From the NCBI RefSeq assembly GCF_006539885.1, contig NZ_BJNW01000020.1, forward strand, positions 1 to 59,724: a stretch of DNA of 59,724 nucleotides, in the 5' to 3' direction. Position 1 is the stretch's first letter; every line of letters starts with the position of its first letter. Positions 1-13,978 of this stretch are shown here, piece by piece. The notes below the pieces were generated by a model, which worked only from the letters and a program-made list of their open reading frames with translations, was not told the origin of the DNA and did no database searches. Made by a program: the position numbers and the translations under genes. Source of the stretch: Kocuria varians. Its GTDB lineage: Bacteria; Actinomycetota; Actinomycetes; Actinomycetales; Micrococcaceae.

Positions 1-246
1 CGAGTTCGCTTGCTTGCACAAGCTCTCTTCGTTTGGTTGCGATCCGCAAACTTACCGGCTGGCGCTGCTGTTCGCAACCCCGGGTGAACGCCCGGTGAAG
101 CTGTTCCAGCGAGGCCGCCTCTCGGCTACTTGCGGGGACCTACTCTAGCACACCTTTTCGGTGCTTCGCACCGGTGGGTTGCCCGAGTGGATCCTTGAGC
201 TGTTGCCCTGCCTCCGCTCCTGGCGGCTGCCGCGGCAACTCGGGAA
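1..246 (-). other. Structured untranslated leader at the contig edge
   Basis: I see no credible gene here. On the minus strand this is the region transcribed from the promoter at 247-275 toward the contig end. It folds readily: an 8-bp inverted repeat pairs 35-42 with 72-79, a 5-bp stem pairs 80-84 with 91-95, 12-16 pairs with 19-23, and a GC stem-loop lies at 159-173. A second -10-like TAGAGT lies on the minus strand at 148-153. A long structured leader behind a strong promoter at a contig break would fit an rRNA operon whose repeated body did not assemble, but no 16S sequence is present, so this is inference. Confidence 0.4.
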
Positions 247-275
247 ACATTACACGCGGCCTCCGGATACGTCAA
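247..275 (-). promoter_or_regulatory. Sigma70-type promoter reading off the contig edge
   Basis: On the minus strand TTGACG (270-275) and TAATGT (247-252) are separated by exactly 17 bp. This is among the closest matches to the housekeeping consensus in the window. It lies about 75 bp downstream of the mak-glgB stop and points to position 1. No start codon with a ribosome binding site follows before the edge. Confidence 0.65.
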
Positions 276-348
276 ACCCGCGGGGCGCAGTGCCTCCGCC
301 GGTTCGTCGGGTGCGTACACGGCCCGAGGGGCCGGAGTGCAGGCGGGC

Positions 349-4494
<4,146 letters not shown>

Positions 4495-4557
4495 GAGGAT
4501 CCCCCCGTTGTGGTCTGGAAGTCTGTGTCGAGCGCGCGCGGGCCGCCCCGCGCGGAC

Positions 4558-6327
4558 TCACTCGCCGCGTGCGGGCCTGATGATGGGCATGGCCACCGTC
4601 TCCGGGTGACCGCCGTCCGAGGTCGCCGCCGAGCGCAGACGCAGCCAGAAGAAGTCCTGGGAGCCGAGCGTGATCCGGTAGTCGCCCTCGTCCGAGAACT
4701 CCCCGAACGGCTCGCCGCCGAACAGCTCGCGGGTGCCGCGGCCGGCGTACTCGGCGAGGTGCACCGAGCAGCTCGCGGGCACGTGGGAGAGGTTGAAGAT
4801 GCACAGCAGGGTCTCGCCCACGCCGTCCTCGGCGTCCTCGGGGGCCAGACGGCGCAGGAACGCGAGCACCGACTCGTGGTCCGTGTCCACGTTGATGTAC
4901 TCGCCCATGCCGAACGCCGGGTGTGCCTTGCGCACCATGAGCATCTGACGGATCCAGAGCAGCAGGGACGACGACGACGCCAGCTGGGTCTCCACGTTCG
5001 TCTGCGCGTAGTTGTACACGAGGGACTGCACGACGGGCAGGTACAGCTTTCCCGGGTCCGCGGTGGAGAAGCCCGCGTTGCGGTCCGGGGTCCACTGCAT
5101 GGGCGTGCGGGACGCGTCGCGGTCGTCGAGCCAGATGTTGTCGCCCATGCCGATCTCGTCCCCGTAGTACAGGAACGGGGAACCGGGAAGGGACAGCAGC
5201 ATGGCGTGCGCGAGCTCCAGCTCCGCGCGGGAGTTGTCGAGCAGCGGCGCCAGGCGGCGTCGGATGCCGATGTTGGCCCGCATCCGCGAGTCCGGCGCGT
5301 ACCAGCCGAGCATGGCCTGGCGCTCCTCGCTCGTGACCATCTCCAGGGTCAGCTCGTCGTGGTTGCGCAGGAACGTGCCCCACTGGGTGCCGCGCGGGAT
5401 CTGCGGAGTGTTCGCCATGGTGGAGACGATGGGCGCGGCCTTCTGGTCACGCAGCGAGTAGTAGATCCGCGGCATGATCGGGAAGTGGAAGCACATGTGG
5501 CACTCGGGGGACTCCTCCGTGCCGAAGTACTCCACGACCTCGTGCGGCATCTGGTTGGCCTCCGCGATGATCACGCGGCCGGGGTACTCCTCGTCCACCA
5601 TCTCGCGCAACTTCACCAGGAAGTCGTGCGTGCCCGGGAGGTTCTCGCAGTTGGTCCCCTCCTCCTCGATGAGGTACGGGATGGCGTCCGCGCGGAAGCC
5701 GTCGATGCCCATGTCCAGCCAGAACTTCACGACGTCGAACACGGCCTCGACGACCTTGGGGTTCTCGAAGTTCAGGTCCGGCTGGTGCGAGAAGAAGCGG
5801 TGCCAGAAGAACTGGCGGCGCACCGGGTCGAACGTCCAGTTCGAGATCTCGGTGTCCACGAAGATGATGCGGGCGTCCTCGTACTTCTCGTCCGTGTCCG
5901 ACCACACGTAGAAGTCGCCGTAGGGGCCCTCCGGGTCCTCGCGCGATGCCTGGAACCAGGGGTGCTGGTCCGAGGTGTGGTTCAGCGGCAGGTCCGTGAT
6001 GACCCGCAGCCCGCGGGCGTGCGCCTCCGCCACGAGACGCTTGAAGTCGCTCACCGTGCCGAACTCGTCCAGGACGGAGTAATAGTCCGAGATGTCGTAG
6101 CCGCCGTCGCGCAGGGGCGACTCGTAGAACGGCGGCAGCCACAGGCAGTCGATGCCGAGCCACTGCAGGTAGTCGAGCTTCTCGATCAGACCCGTGAAGT
6201 CACCGGAGCCGTCGCCGTTCGCGTCGGAGAACGCGCGCACGAGGACCTCGTAGAACACGGCCTTGCGGAACCAGTCGGGGTCGTGGGCGATCCCGGGAGC
6301 GTTGAGTTGGAAAGGAGTGATGCTCAT
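4558..6327 (-). CDS. treS: Trehalose synthase (maltose isomerase)
   Basis: A 589-residue GH13 enzyme that interconverts trehalose and maltose in the cytoplasm. The start region has [15 protein letters not shown] and GDFTGL, typical of TreS. Catalytic segments are [11 protein letters not shown] (nucleophile Asp near 212), VIIAEAN (acid/base Glu near 256) and [10 protein letters not shown] near 322. Length matches stand-alone TreS, so maltokinase is not fused here but to the next gene, GlgB. It lies between glgE (108 nt upstream) and mak::glgB (63 nt downstream) on the same strand, so its maltose goes to the maltokinase domain. The ATG at 6327 has no clear Shine-Dalgarno sequence. Confidence 0.97.
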   Translation of the reverse strand: MSITPFQLNAPGIAHDPDWFRKAVFYEVLVRAFSDANGDGSGDFTGLIEKLDYLQWLGIDCLWLPPFYESPLRDGGYDISDYYSVLDEFGTVSDFKRLVAEAHARGLRVITDLPLNHTSDQHPWFQASREDPEGPYGDFYVWSDTDEKYEDARIIFVDTEISNWTFDPVRRQFFWHRFFSHQPDLNFENPKVVEAVFDVVKFWLDMGIDGFRADAIPYLIEEEGTNCENLPGTHDFLVKLREMVDEEYPGRVIIAEANQMPHEVVEYFGTEESPECHMCFHFPIMPRIYYSLRDQKAAPIVSTMANTPQIPRGTQWGTFLRNHDELTLEMVTSEERQAMLGWYAPDSRMRANIGIRRRLAPLLDNSRAELELAHAMLLSLPGSPFLYYGDEIGMGDNIWLDDRDASRTPMQWTPDRNAGFSTADPGKLYLPVVQSLVYNYAQTNVETQLASSSSLLLWIRQMLMVRKAHPAFGMGEYINVDTDHESVLAFLRRLAPEDAEDGVGETLLCIFNLSHVPASCSVHLAEYAGRGTRELFGGEPFGEFSDEGDYRITLGSQDFFWLRLRSAATSDGGHPETVAMPIIRPARGE

Positions 6328-6435
6328 GGTGTGCGGGACTGCCCTCTCGCAGAGACAAGTGTGACGAGCATGAAAGGTACGGGACCCGGCCTGCCGCCGC
6401 CATCGGCGTGGACGGCGGCGGCACCGGGCGCTGGG

Positions 6436-8808
6436 CTACTTGACGTCGCGGCGGACCGTCAGCACGTGGACGGGCTCCACGTAGGGGTCCAGGCGCACGT
6501 AGTTGTGGTCCCCCCACTTCCAGCTGGAACCGGTGAGGAGGTCGTCCACCCAGAACGAGCCGTCCTCGTTGAAGTCCTCGTCCCGCAGGTCGAGGGAGTC
6601 CAGGTCCAGCCAGACGGTGGCCTCGCGCGTGGCGTGGGGATCGGTGTTGACGACCACGATCACCGTGTCCCTGACCTCCACACCGCCGTGCTCCACGGTC
6701 TTGGTCTTGCTGTAGGCCACGATGGCGTCGTCCGAGGTGCGCTGCACCGTGAGGTTCTGCAGGTCCCCCAGCGCCGGGTGGTCCCTGCGGATCTGGTTCA
6801 GGCGGGTGACGTACGGGGCGAGCGACTCGCCGCGCTCCAGTGCACCCTCGAAGTCCCGCGGACGCAGCTGGAACTTCTCGTTGTCCACGTACTCCTCGGC
6901 ACCCTGGCGGGCGACGTGCTCGAAGAGCTCGAAGCCGGCGTAGAGACCCCACAGCGGGGAGGCCGTGGCCGCGAGCGCCGCGCGCACCTTGAAGGCCGCC
7001 GGGCCGCCGAACTGCAGGTACTCGGTGAGGATGTCCGGGGTGTTCACGAAGAAGTTGGGCCGGTAGAAGCCCGGGGTCTCGTGCGAGATCTCCTCCAGGT
7101 ACTCCTCGATCTCCTCCTTGGTGTTGCGCCAGGTGAAGTAGGAGTAGGACTGCTGGAACCCGGCCTTGGCGAGCCCGCGCATCATGGCCGGGCGGGTGAA
7201 CGCCTCCGCCAGGAACACGGTGTCCGGGTGGTCCTCGCGCACGCGGGCGATCAGCCACTCCCAGAACCACAGGGGCTTGGTGTGGGGGTTGTCCACGCGG
7301 AAGATGTCCACGCCGTGGCTGATCCACAGCTCCACGACCCGCAGCACCTCGGCGGCGAGGCCCTGGGGGTCGTTGTCGAAGTTCAGGGGGTAGATGTCCT
7401 GGTACTTCTTGGGCGGGTTCTCCGCGTACGCGATGCTGCCGTCCGCGCGGGTGGTGAACCACTGGGGGTGCTCCTGGACCCACGGGTGGTCCGGGGACGC
7501 CTGCAGGGCGAGGTCCAGTGCGATCTCCAGCCCGAGCCCGTGCGCGTGCGCGACGAAGGCGTCGAAGTCCTCGAACGTGCCGAGGTCCGGGTGGATGGTG
7601 TCGTGCCCGCCCTCGGGGCCACCGATCGCCCATGGGGAGCCCGGGTCCTGCGGACCGGCGGTGAGCGTGTTGTTCGGCCCCTTGCGGTGGTTGCGGCCGA
7701 TCGGGTGGATCGGGGGCAGGTAGGCGACGTCGAAGCCCATGGCCGCGGCACGGTCCAGGGCCGCCGTGGCGGTGCGGAACGTGCCGGAGGTCCACGTGCC
7801 CGTCTCCGGGTCCCAGCTCGCGCCCTCGGAGCGCGGGAAGAACTCGTACCAGGCGCCGCGGCCGGCGGCCTCGCGCTCGACCTCGACCGGGTAGCGCGGG
7901 GAGCTGCTCACGAGGTCGCGCAGCGGGTTGCGCTCCACGTAGCCGCGCAGCTGCTCCGAGGTGGCGATCTGCCACCGCTCCTCGGGGGTCAGGGACGTGT
8001 CCGTCATGGCCTCCGCGGCCTCCTCGAAGGCGCGCACCTCCTCCGACGAGCGCCCCGACTCCTTGGAGGCGGCGTCGAAGAGCAGGCTCGCCTCCTGGAA
8101 CACCAGCTCGACGTCCTGGCCCACCCCCAGCTTGATCTGGGCGACGTGGTGCCACGTGTCGTAGAGGTCCGACCAGCCCTCCACCGCGAAGCTCCAGCGA
8201 CCCTCGGACGCTGGGCGCACCATGGCCTCGTAGCGGTCCGTGCCGGTGGCGACCAGCGTCATGGGGCGACGCTGCACCTCGCGGCCCTGCGGATCGAAGA
8301 GCACGGCGGTCACGCCCAGGGAGTCGTGCCCCTCGCGGAAGACGGTCGCGGCCACGCGGATGTCCTCCCCCGGAACGGCCGTGGCGGGGAAGCGCCCGCC
8401 CTCGATCACGGGGCTGACGTCCGTGACGGGGATGCGGCCGTAGACGAGGTCCTCGGACGGGAAGTCCACGGTGTCCTCCTCGGCCTGCTCCGCGCCGTCG
8501 CACGCTGCCGTGCCCGGGCTCTGCACGGCGGTCTGACCAGCGGGTGCCGCGGGGACGGAGGTGCCGTCCGCGGCCACGACGACGACGTCGTCCTCCCGGA
8601 CGTCCGCACGGGAGGCCTCCGCTCGAGGCGCGTCCGCTCGGGGCCCGTCGGCCCGGGACACCGACGGGGCGACGTCCGGAACGCCGGTGGCGGGCACGGG
8701 CGGGGTCAGGCGGGAGCCCACGTCCGGGGACGCGTCACCCGCGTGGGTGTCCGGTGCGGGATCGTGGGACGGGCGACGGCCTTGGGGCTGTGAGTTCTGC
8801 TGCGACAC
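6436..8808 (-). CDS. glgE: Alpha-1,4-glucan:maltose-1-phosphate maltosyltransferase
   Basis: A 790-residue GH13_3 enzyme that adds maltosyl units from maltose-1-phosphate to the non-reducing end of alpha-1,4-glucan. Family motifs include YLPPIHPIGRNHRKGPNN, the nucleophile segment DIFRVDNPHTKP (Asp near 504) and FLAEAFTRP (Glu near 534). The first roughly 110 residues are a low-complexity Asp/Ala/Pro-rich extension that explains the excess over the usual 660-700 residues. It is first of three genes with treS and mak::glgB. The GTG at 8808 has no ribosome binding site; a -10-like TAACGT ends 7 nt before it, so the mRNA is probably leaderless. It is divergent from glgP with 119 nt between starts. 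Confidence 0.97.
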   Translation of the reverse strand: MSQQNSQPQGRRPSHDPAPDTHAGDASPDVGSRLTPPVPATGVPDVAPSVSRADGPRADAPRAEASRADVREDDVVVVAADGTSVPAAPAGQTAVQSPGTAACDGAEQAEEDTVDFPSEDLVYGRIPVTDVSPVIEGGRFPATAVPGEDIRVAATVFREGHDSLGVTAVLFDPQGREVQRRPMTLVATGTDRYEAMVRPASEGRWSFAVEGWSDLYDTWHHVAQIKLGVGQDVELVFQEASLLFDAASKESGRSSEEVRAFEEAAEAMTDTSLTPEERWQIATSEQLRGYVERNPLRDLVSSSPRYPVEVEREAAGRGAWYEFFPRSEGASWDPETGTWTSGTFRTATAALDRAAAMGFDVAYLPPIHPIGRNHRKGPNNTLTAGPQDPGSPWAIGGPEGGHDTIHPDLGTFEDFDAFVAHAHGLGLEIALDLALQASPDHPWVQEHPQWFTTRADGSIAYAENPPKKYQDIYPLNFDNDPQGLAAEVLRVVELWISHGVDIFRVDNPHTKPLWFWEWLIARVREDHPDTVFLAEAFTRPAMMRGLAKAGFQQSYSYFTWRNTKEEIEEYLEEISHETPGFYRPNFFVNTPDILTEYLQFGGPAAFKVRAALAATASPLWGLYAGFELFEHVARQGAEEYVDNEKFQLRPRDFEGALERGESLAPYVTRLNQIRRDHPALGDLQNLTVQRTSDDAIVAYSKTKTVEHGGVEVRDTVIVVVNTDPHATREATVWLDLDSLDLRDEDFNEDGSFWVDDLLTGSSWKWGDHNYVRLDPYVEPVHVLTVRRDVK

Positions 8809-8815
8809 GTGACCA

Positions 8816-8844
8816 ACGTTACCGACTATCCCCGGGATTCTTAA
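8816..8844 (-). promoter_or_regulatory. Leaderless promoter of glgE
   Basis: On the minus strand TTAAGA (8839-8844), 17 bp, then TAACGT (8816-8821). Transcription would start at or one base from the GTG at 8808. Confidence 0.6.
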
Positions 8845-8891
8845 GGCCGCCGGGTCCCGGGACGAACCGTGAAGTCACACGGCGGGCCCCG

Positions 8892-8920
8892 TTGAGCGGC
8901 AGGCCCGCACGGACTAGGCT
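8892..8920 (+). promoter_or_regulatory. Leaderless promoter of glgP
   Basis: TTGAGC (8892-8897), 17 bp, then TAGGCT (8915-8920). The GTG of glgP at 8928 lies 7 nt beyond the -10, and no Shine-Dalgarno sequence is present, so initiation should coincide with the start codon. Confidence 0.65.
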
Positions 8921-8927
8921 CGGCCCT

Positions 8928-11558
8928 GTGAAGGCCATCCGCAGGTTCACCGTCCGCACCGTCCTCCCCGACTCCATCGCCCCGCTCGGGCGACTGGCCC
9001 GGAACCTTCGTTGGTCCTGGCACAAACCCACCGAGGACCTCTTCGCCGAGCTCAACCCCCACGCGTGGGAGGCGGTGCACGGGGACCCGGTCAAGCTCCT
9101 CGGGTCGCTGACCCGCGAGGAGATCCAGCAGATCTCGCAGGACCCCGAGTTCGTGGCGCGCGTGCACGCCCTCGACGCGGACCTCGAGACCTACCTCACC
9201 GAACCCCACTGGTACCAGCGCACCCAGGGCGAGGACGCGCCGTCGTCGATCGCGTACTTCTCCGCGGAGTACGGGATCACCTCCGCCCTGCCGCAGTACT
9301 CCGGCGGTCTCGGCATCCTGGCCGGGGACCACCTCAAGACCGCCTCGGACATGGGCGTGCCGGTGGTCGGCGTGGGGCTGCTCTACCAGGCCGGCTACTT
9401 CAAGCAGTCGCTCTCGCGCGACGGCTGGCAGCAGGAGACCTACCCCGTCCTGGACCCGGACGAGCTGCCCCTGACCCTGCTGCGCGAGGCGGACGGCACG
9501 CCCGCGCTCGTGAGCCTGCCGCTGCCCGACGGCCGCACCCTCTCCGCGCAGATCTGGCGGGCGGAAGTGGGTCGCGTGCCCCTCCTGCTGCTCGACTCCA
9601 ACATCCGGCAGAACGACGACGCCGCCCGCAACGTCACCGACCGCCTCTACGGCGGCGGCAGCGACCACCGGCTGCAGCAGGAGCTGCTGCTCGGCATGGG
9701 CGGGATCCGGGCGCTGCGCGTGCACAGCCGCCTCACGGGTGCCCCGGCGCCGGAGGTCTACCACTGCAACGAGGGTCACGCCGGCTTCCTGGGCATCGAA
9801 CGGATCCAGGAGCTGATGAGCCCCCAGGGGGACGCGGAGCCCATGACCTGGGAGGAGGCGCTCGCGGAGGTCCGCTCCGCGACCGTCTTCACCACGCACA
9901 CGCCCGTCCCGGCGGGCATCGACCGCTTCGAGCGCGACCAGGTCCACCACTTCTTCAGCGCCGGCCTGACCCCGGCCGTCCCGATCGAGCGTGTGCTCGA
10001 GCTCGGCACCGAGACCTACCCGGGTGGCGACCCGAGCAAGTTCAACATGGCCGTGATGGGCCTTCGCCTGGCCCAGCGCGCCAACGGCGTGGCCAAGCTG
10101 CACGGCACCGTCTCGCGCTCCATTTTCCACGGCCTGTGGCAGGGCTTCGACGTGGACGAGGTGCCCATCACCTCCATCACCAACGGCGTGCACGTCCCCT
10201 CGTGGATCGACCCGATGATGTGGGACCTCGCCGTGGAGCCGCAGGAGAACGACCTGCAGCCCGCCGCGCGCTGGCGCAAGATCTACGACGTGCCGGATGC
10301 CGAGCTCTGGGCGGCCCGGCGCGTGCTGCGCGAACGCCTCGTGCAGGACGTGCGCGAGCGGCTGCGGGCCGCGTGGAAGAAGCGCGGCGCCGCGGACGCC
10401 GAGCTGGGCTGGACCGAGTCCGTGCTGGACCCGGACGTGCTCACGATCGGCTTCGCCCGGCGCGTGCCCACCTACAAGCGGCTCACGCTCATGCTGCGCG
10501 ACCCGGAGCGCCTGAAGCGGATCCTGCTGGACCCGCAGCGTCCCGTGCAGCTGATCGTGGCCGGCAAGTCCCACCCCGCGGACGAGATGGGCAAGCGCAT
10601 GATCCAGGACCTGGTGCGCTTCACGGACGACCCCGAGGTGCGCCACCGGATCGTCTTCCTGCCCAACTACGACATCGCCATGGCGCGCGTGCTGTTCCCC
10701 GGCTGCGACGTGTGGCTCAACAACCCGCTGCGCCCGCTCGAGGCGTGCGGCACGTCCGGCATGAAAGCCGCGATCAACGGCGGGCTGAACCTCTCCGTCC
10801 TGGACGGCTGGTGGGACGAGATGTACGACGGCCAGAACGGCTGGGCGATCCCCACCGCGGACACCAAGGCCAGCCCGGACGAGCGCGACGACGTCGAAGC
10901 CGCAGCACTCTACGAGCTCATCGAGTCCCACGTGGCGCCGCGCTTCTACGGCGACGGCTCCGAGGGCGGCCCGGCCGCGCTGCGCCACGAGACCGCCGGG
11001 GCCTCCGCGCCGGACGCGGTCCCGCACCAGTGGCTCGCCATGGTGCGCCACACGCTCGCGACGCTCGGCCCCCGCGTCTCGGCCCGGCGCATGCTCACCG
11101 ACTACGTGCAGCAGCTCTACGTCCCGGCGTGCGTCTCCGGGCGCCATGCGGCGGCGGACGACGGCGCCGCGGCCCGTGCGACCGCGCACTGGATCGACCG
11201 CGTGCGCACGGCCTGGCCGGGCGTGCGCGTGGAGCACGTGGACGCCCAGGGTGTGCACCAGGAGCCGCAGATCGGGGACGTTCTCGACGTCAACGCGTAC
11301 GTGGACCTGGGTTCGCTGAGCCCCGAAGACGTCACGGTGCAGGTGGGCTTCGGGCGGGTATCCGAGTCCGACCACATCCACGAGCGCTCCTACGCCACGC
11401 TGGAGCCGACCGAGGCGCTGGACGGGGGTCGGATGCTGTTCTCCGGACCCATCACGATCGACCGCTCCGGGCCCTTCGGGTACACCGTGCGGATCCTGCC
11501 CCGCCACGGTGACCTCGCGTCCCCCGCCGAGCTCGCCCTGGTGAGCAACGCCGGCTGA
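8928..11558 (+). CDS. glgP: Alpha-glucan phosphorylase
   Basis: Releases glucose-1-phosphate from the non-reducing ends of alpha-glucan, using pyridoxal phosphate. The protein has 876 residues. The N-terminal KAIRRFTVRTVLPDSIAPLG leads a DUF3417-type segment seen in the short GlgP class. The PLP lysine lies in EACGTSGMKAAINGG, near residue 613. I start at GTG 8928 rather than further upstream because family similarity begins there and a -10 hexamer ends 7 nt before it. It is divergent from the glgE operon, so synthesis and breakdown share one 119-nt control region. A stem-loop follows at 11580-11617. Confidence 0.95.
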   Translation: MKAIRRFTVRTVLPDSIAPLGRLARNLRWSWHKPTEDLFAELNPHAWEAVHGDPVKLLGSLTREEIQQISQDPEFVARVHALDADLETYLTEPHWYQRTQGEDAPSSIAYFSAEYGITSALPQYSGGLGILAGDHLKTASDMGVPVVGVGLLYQAGYFKQSLSRDGWQQETYPVLDPDELPLTLLREADGTPALVSLPLPDGRTLSAQIWRAEVGRVPLLLLDSNIRQNDDAARNVTDRLYGGGSDHRLQQELLLGMGGIRALRVHSRLTGAPAPEVYHCNEGHAGFLGIERIQELMSPQGDAEPMTWEEALAEVRSATVFTTHTPVPAGIDRFERDQVHHFFSAGLTPAVPIERVLELGTETYPGGDPSKFNMAVMGLRLAQRANGVAKLHGTVSRSIFHGLWQGFDVDEVPITSITNGVHVPSWIDPMMWDLAVEPQENDLQPAARWRKIYDVPDAELWAARRVLRERLVQDVRERLRAAWKKRGAADAELGWTESVLDPDVLTIGFARRVPTYKRLTLMLRDPERLKRILLDPQRPVQLIVAGKSHPADEMGKRMIQDLVRFTDDPEVRHRIVFLPNYDIAMARVLFPGCDVWLNNPLRPLEACGTSGMKAAINGGLNLSVLDGWWDEMYDGQNGWAIPTADTKASPDERDDVEAAALYELIESHVAPRFYGDGSEGGPAALRHETAGASAPDAVPHQWLAMVRHTLATLGPRVSARRMLTDYVQQLYVPACVSGRHAAADDGAAARATAHWIDRVRTAWPGVRVEHVDAQGVHQEPQIGDVLDVNAYVDLGSLSPEDVTVQVGFGRVSESDHIHERSYATLEPTEALDGGRMLFSGPITIDRSGPFGYTVRILPRHGDLASPAELALVSNAG

Positions 11559-11579
11559 GGCACCGGTCGCCGCACGACG

Positions 11580-11617
11580 ACGGCGCGCACGCGGACGGTG
11601 GTCCGGGTGCGCGCCGT
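11580..11617. terminator. Intrinsic terminator between glgP and glgX
   Basis: A perfect 11-bp stem pairs 11580-11590 with 11607-11617 across a 16-nt loop and is followed by TCTCGT. It lies 21 nt after the glgP stop and could also serve the converging glgX. Confidence 0.6.
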
Positions 11618-11749
11618 TCTCGTGTCCGCGCCGGTGTCCTGTCTGCTCTGGTGCCGGTTCTGCGCGGGTACCGATGGCGCGCTCGTGCCGGCTCTGCGCT
11701 GGTGCGCATTGTGGGCTGGTGCCGCGGGCTCCCCGCTGACGTGCGCGGC

Positions 11750-13978
11750 TCAGACCACGGCGAACATCGCCACGCTCTGCGGCGGCACGGTCACGGTGTC
11801 GCCCGTGTGCCAGCGGTTGCCGGTCAGCTCGTCCAGGTTCGGGTCCGTGGCGAGCACGAGCCGGAAGGAGGGGGACGCCGCGGTGGCCGTCCCCGATCCG
11901 CCGGCCACGGCGGCGTCGTCGTCCCGGGCGGCACGGCCGCGCGCGGCGTGGTCCCCGGGCACCCGCTCGACGGGCGCCGGGTGCTCGAACGCGGGCAGCA
12001 CGGCGGTGACCTCCGACTCCGTCCCGTTGAGGACGAACAGACCCGCGGTGGTGCCTCCGCGCGCGGCGAGGACGACCTGCAGGGCGCGCACACCGTCCGT
12101 CTGCCAGAGGTCCGCGGTCATGGGCTCGCCGGAGCTCGCGTACCAGTTCAGCACAACGTCCTGCGGCCGGGCGGGGAACTCGCGGGGCTGACCCGCCAGG
12201 AACGCGCGCCTGATCCGGATCAGTCGCTGGGTGGTGTGGAGCATCGAGCGGTCGAACGGCGTGAGCCGCCAGTCCACCCACGAGAGCCCGTTGTCCTGGC
12301 AGTACGCGTTGTTGTTGCCGTCCTGGGAGCGCAGCAGCTCGTCGCCGGCAGTGATCATGGGCACCCCCTGCGAGAAGAGCAGGGTGGCCATCATGTTGCG
12401 TGCGGTGGCGGCGCGGGCCGCCCGGACCCGGACGTCCGGGGAGAAACCCTCGTGGTCGTGGTTCCAGGAGTGGTTGTCGTTCGTGCCGTCCGCGTTGTTC
12501 TCACGGTTGGCCTCGTTGTGCTTGTTGTCGTACGCCGTGAGGTCGTAGAGCGTGAAGCCGTCGTGCGCGGTGACGAAGTTGACCGACGCCAGCGTGGTGC
12601 GCCCGTGCGGGGCGAAGAGCTCCGCGGAACCGGACATCGCTCCCGCGAGCCGACCCGCCGTGCCGCCGCCTCCCCCGCGGCGCATGGTGCGCTGCCCGGA
12701 GAGCCAGAAGCCGCGGACCGTGTCCCGGTACTGGTCGTTCCAGTCCGCCCAGCCCACGGGGAACCGGCCCGTCTGCCAGCCACCGGCGCCCACGTCCCAC
12801 GGCTCGGAGATCATCCGCACGCCCTGCAGCACCGGATCCGCCGCGACCGCCACGAAGAACGGGTGGTTTCGCGTGAAGTGGTGGTGCTCGTCGCGGCCGA
12901 GCTCCGGTGCGAGGTCGAAGCGGAAGCCGTCCACGTGGCACTGCTCGACCCAGTAGCGCAGGGAATCCAGCGCCATGCGCACCACCTGGGGGTCCGCGAA
13001 GTTCACGGAGTTGCCGCACCCGGTGACGTCCACGTAGTTGCCGTGCTCGTCGTGGCGGTAGTACGCGCGCTCCCCCAGCCCGCGCCAGCAGTAGGCCCGC
13101 TGGCCCGGCCCGCCCTCGGCGGTGTGGTTGTACACGACGTCCAGGTAGACCTGCAGCCCTGCGTCGTGCAGCGCGTCCACCATCTGCTGGAACTCGTCCA
13201 GCACGGCGGTGGGCCCCGCCTCCTGCGCGGCGCGCGTGGCGTAGCCCGCGTGCGGGGCGAAGAAGCCCAGGGTGTTGTAGCCCCAGTAGTTGGTGAGTCC
13301 GGCGGCGGTGAGGTGCGCCTCGTCCAGGTGGGCGTGCACCGGCAGCAGCTCCACGGCGGTGACGCCCAGGCTGCGCAGGTACTCGGTCATCACCGGGTGC
13401 GCGAGCCCCGCGTACGTTCCGCGCAGCTCGCGCGGGATGTCCGGGTGGAGCATGGTCAGGCCCTTCACGTGGGCCTCGTAGATCACGGTGTCGCGCCACG
13501 GGTGGGCGGGGCGCGAGTCGTCCTGCCAGACGTGGTCCTGCGCCACGACCTCGGACACGTACGTGCCGCCGTAGGCGTCCGGGCCGGGGCCGACGACGTC
13601 GGCCGGCGGGGCCACGCGCACGAGTCCCCTGCCGTAGGGGTCCAGCAGCACGGGCTCCTGCGCGGGATCCTCGACCGGTGTGCCGTGGGAGCGGGCGGGG
13701 ACGAACCCGTAGCGGGTGCCACGGGGCATCGCGGAGCAGACATCGCGCGCCAGCTCCTGCGGTGTCAGGTCCTCGGGGCCTGCGCCCCGGGGGCGGGGCA
13801 CCGTGGCGTAGTGGATGCCGTGGTTGACCCCGTCCAGCCGCAGCCGCTGCCAGCCTTCGCCGGGGCGGCTGAAGACGAGGTCGACCTCCTCGAGACCGGG
13901 TGCGTAGACCGCGACGTTCGCGGTGCCGTCACCGGACGGCGACGGGTGGACCCCCAGGGGGTGGCTACGCGCTTGCAC
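11750..13978 (-). CDS. glgX: Glycogen debranching enzyme GlgX
   Basis: A 742-residue GH13_11 isoamylase-type enzyme that hydrolyses alpha-1,6 branches, complementing GlgP. An N-terminal CBM48-like part is followed by the GH13 core: FRFDLAPELGRDEHH (nucleophile Asp near 353) and MISEPWDVG (Glu near 389), then GWADWNDQYRDTVRGFW. Near the C-terminus a low-complexity Asp/Ala/Gly insert (about 680-700) interrupts the all-beta domain and contains the dispersed motif described under findings. The GTG at 13978 lies inside rlmB (14-nt overlap), implying translational coupling. The pairing of a glucan enzyme with an rRNA methyltransferase is odd. Confidence 0.93.
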   Translation of the reverse strand: MQARSHPLGVHPSPSGDGTANVAVYAPGLEEVDLVFSRPGEGWQRLRLDGVNHGIHYATVPRPRGAGPEDLTPQELARDVCSAMPRGTRYGFVPARSHGTPVEDPAQEPVLLDPYGRGLVRVAPPADVVGPGPDAYGGTYVSEVVAQDHVWQDDSRPAHPWRDTVIYEAHVKGLTMLHPDIPRELRGTYAGLAHPVMTEYLRSLGVTAVELLPVHAHLDEAHLTAAGLTNYWGYNTLGFFAPHAGYATRAAQEAGPTAVLDEFQQMVDALHDAGLQVYLDVVYNHTAEGGPGQRAYCWRGLGERAYYRHDEHGNYVDVTGCGNSVNFADPQVVRMALDSLRYWVEQCHVDGFRFDLAPELGRDEHHHFTRNHPFFVAVAADPVLQGVRMISEPWDVGAGGWQTGRFPVGWADWNDQYRDTVRGFWLSGQRTMRRGGGGGTAGRLAGAMSGSAELFAPHGRTTLASVNFVTAHDGFTLYDLTAYDNKHNEANRENNADGTNDNHSWNHDHEGFSPDVRVRAARAATARNMMATLLFSQGVPMITAGDELLRSQDGNNNAYCQDNGLSWVDWRLTPFDRSMLHTTQRLIRIRRAFLAGQPREFPARPQDVVLNWYASSGEPMTADLWQTDGVRALQVVLAARGGTTAGLFVLNGTESEVTAVLPAFEHPAPVERVPGDHAARGRAARDDDAAVAGGSGTATAASPSFRLVLATDPNLDELTGNRWHTGDTVTVPPQSVAMFAVV

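Noticed and set aside
8841-12281. A minus-strand open frame of over 1100 codons opposite glgP
   Set aside because: Antisense to a well-supported phosphorylase, no domain recognised, composition typical of shadow frames.
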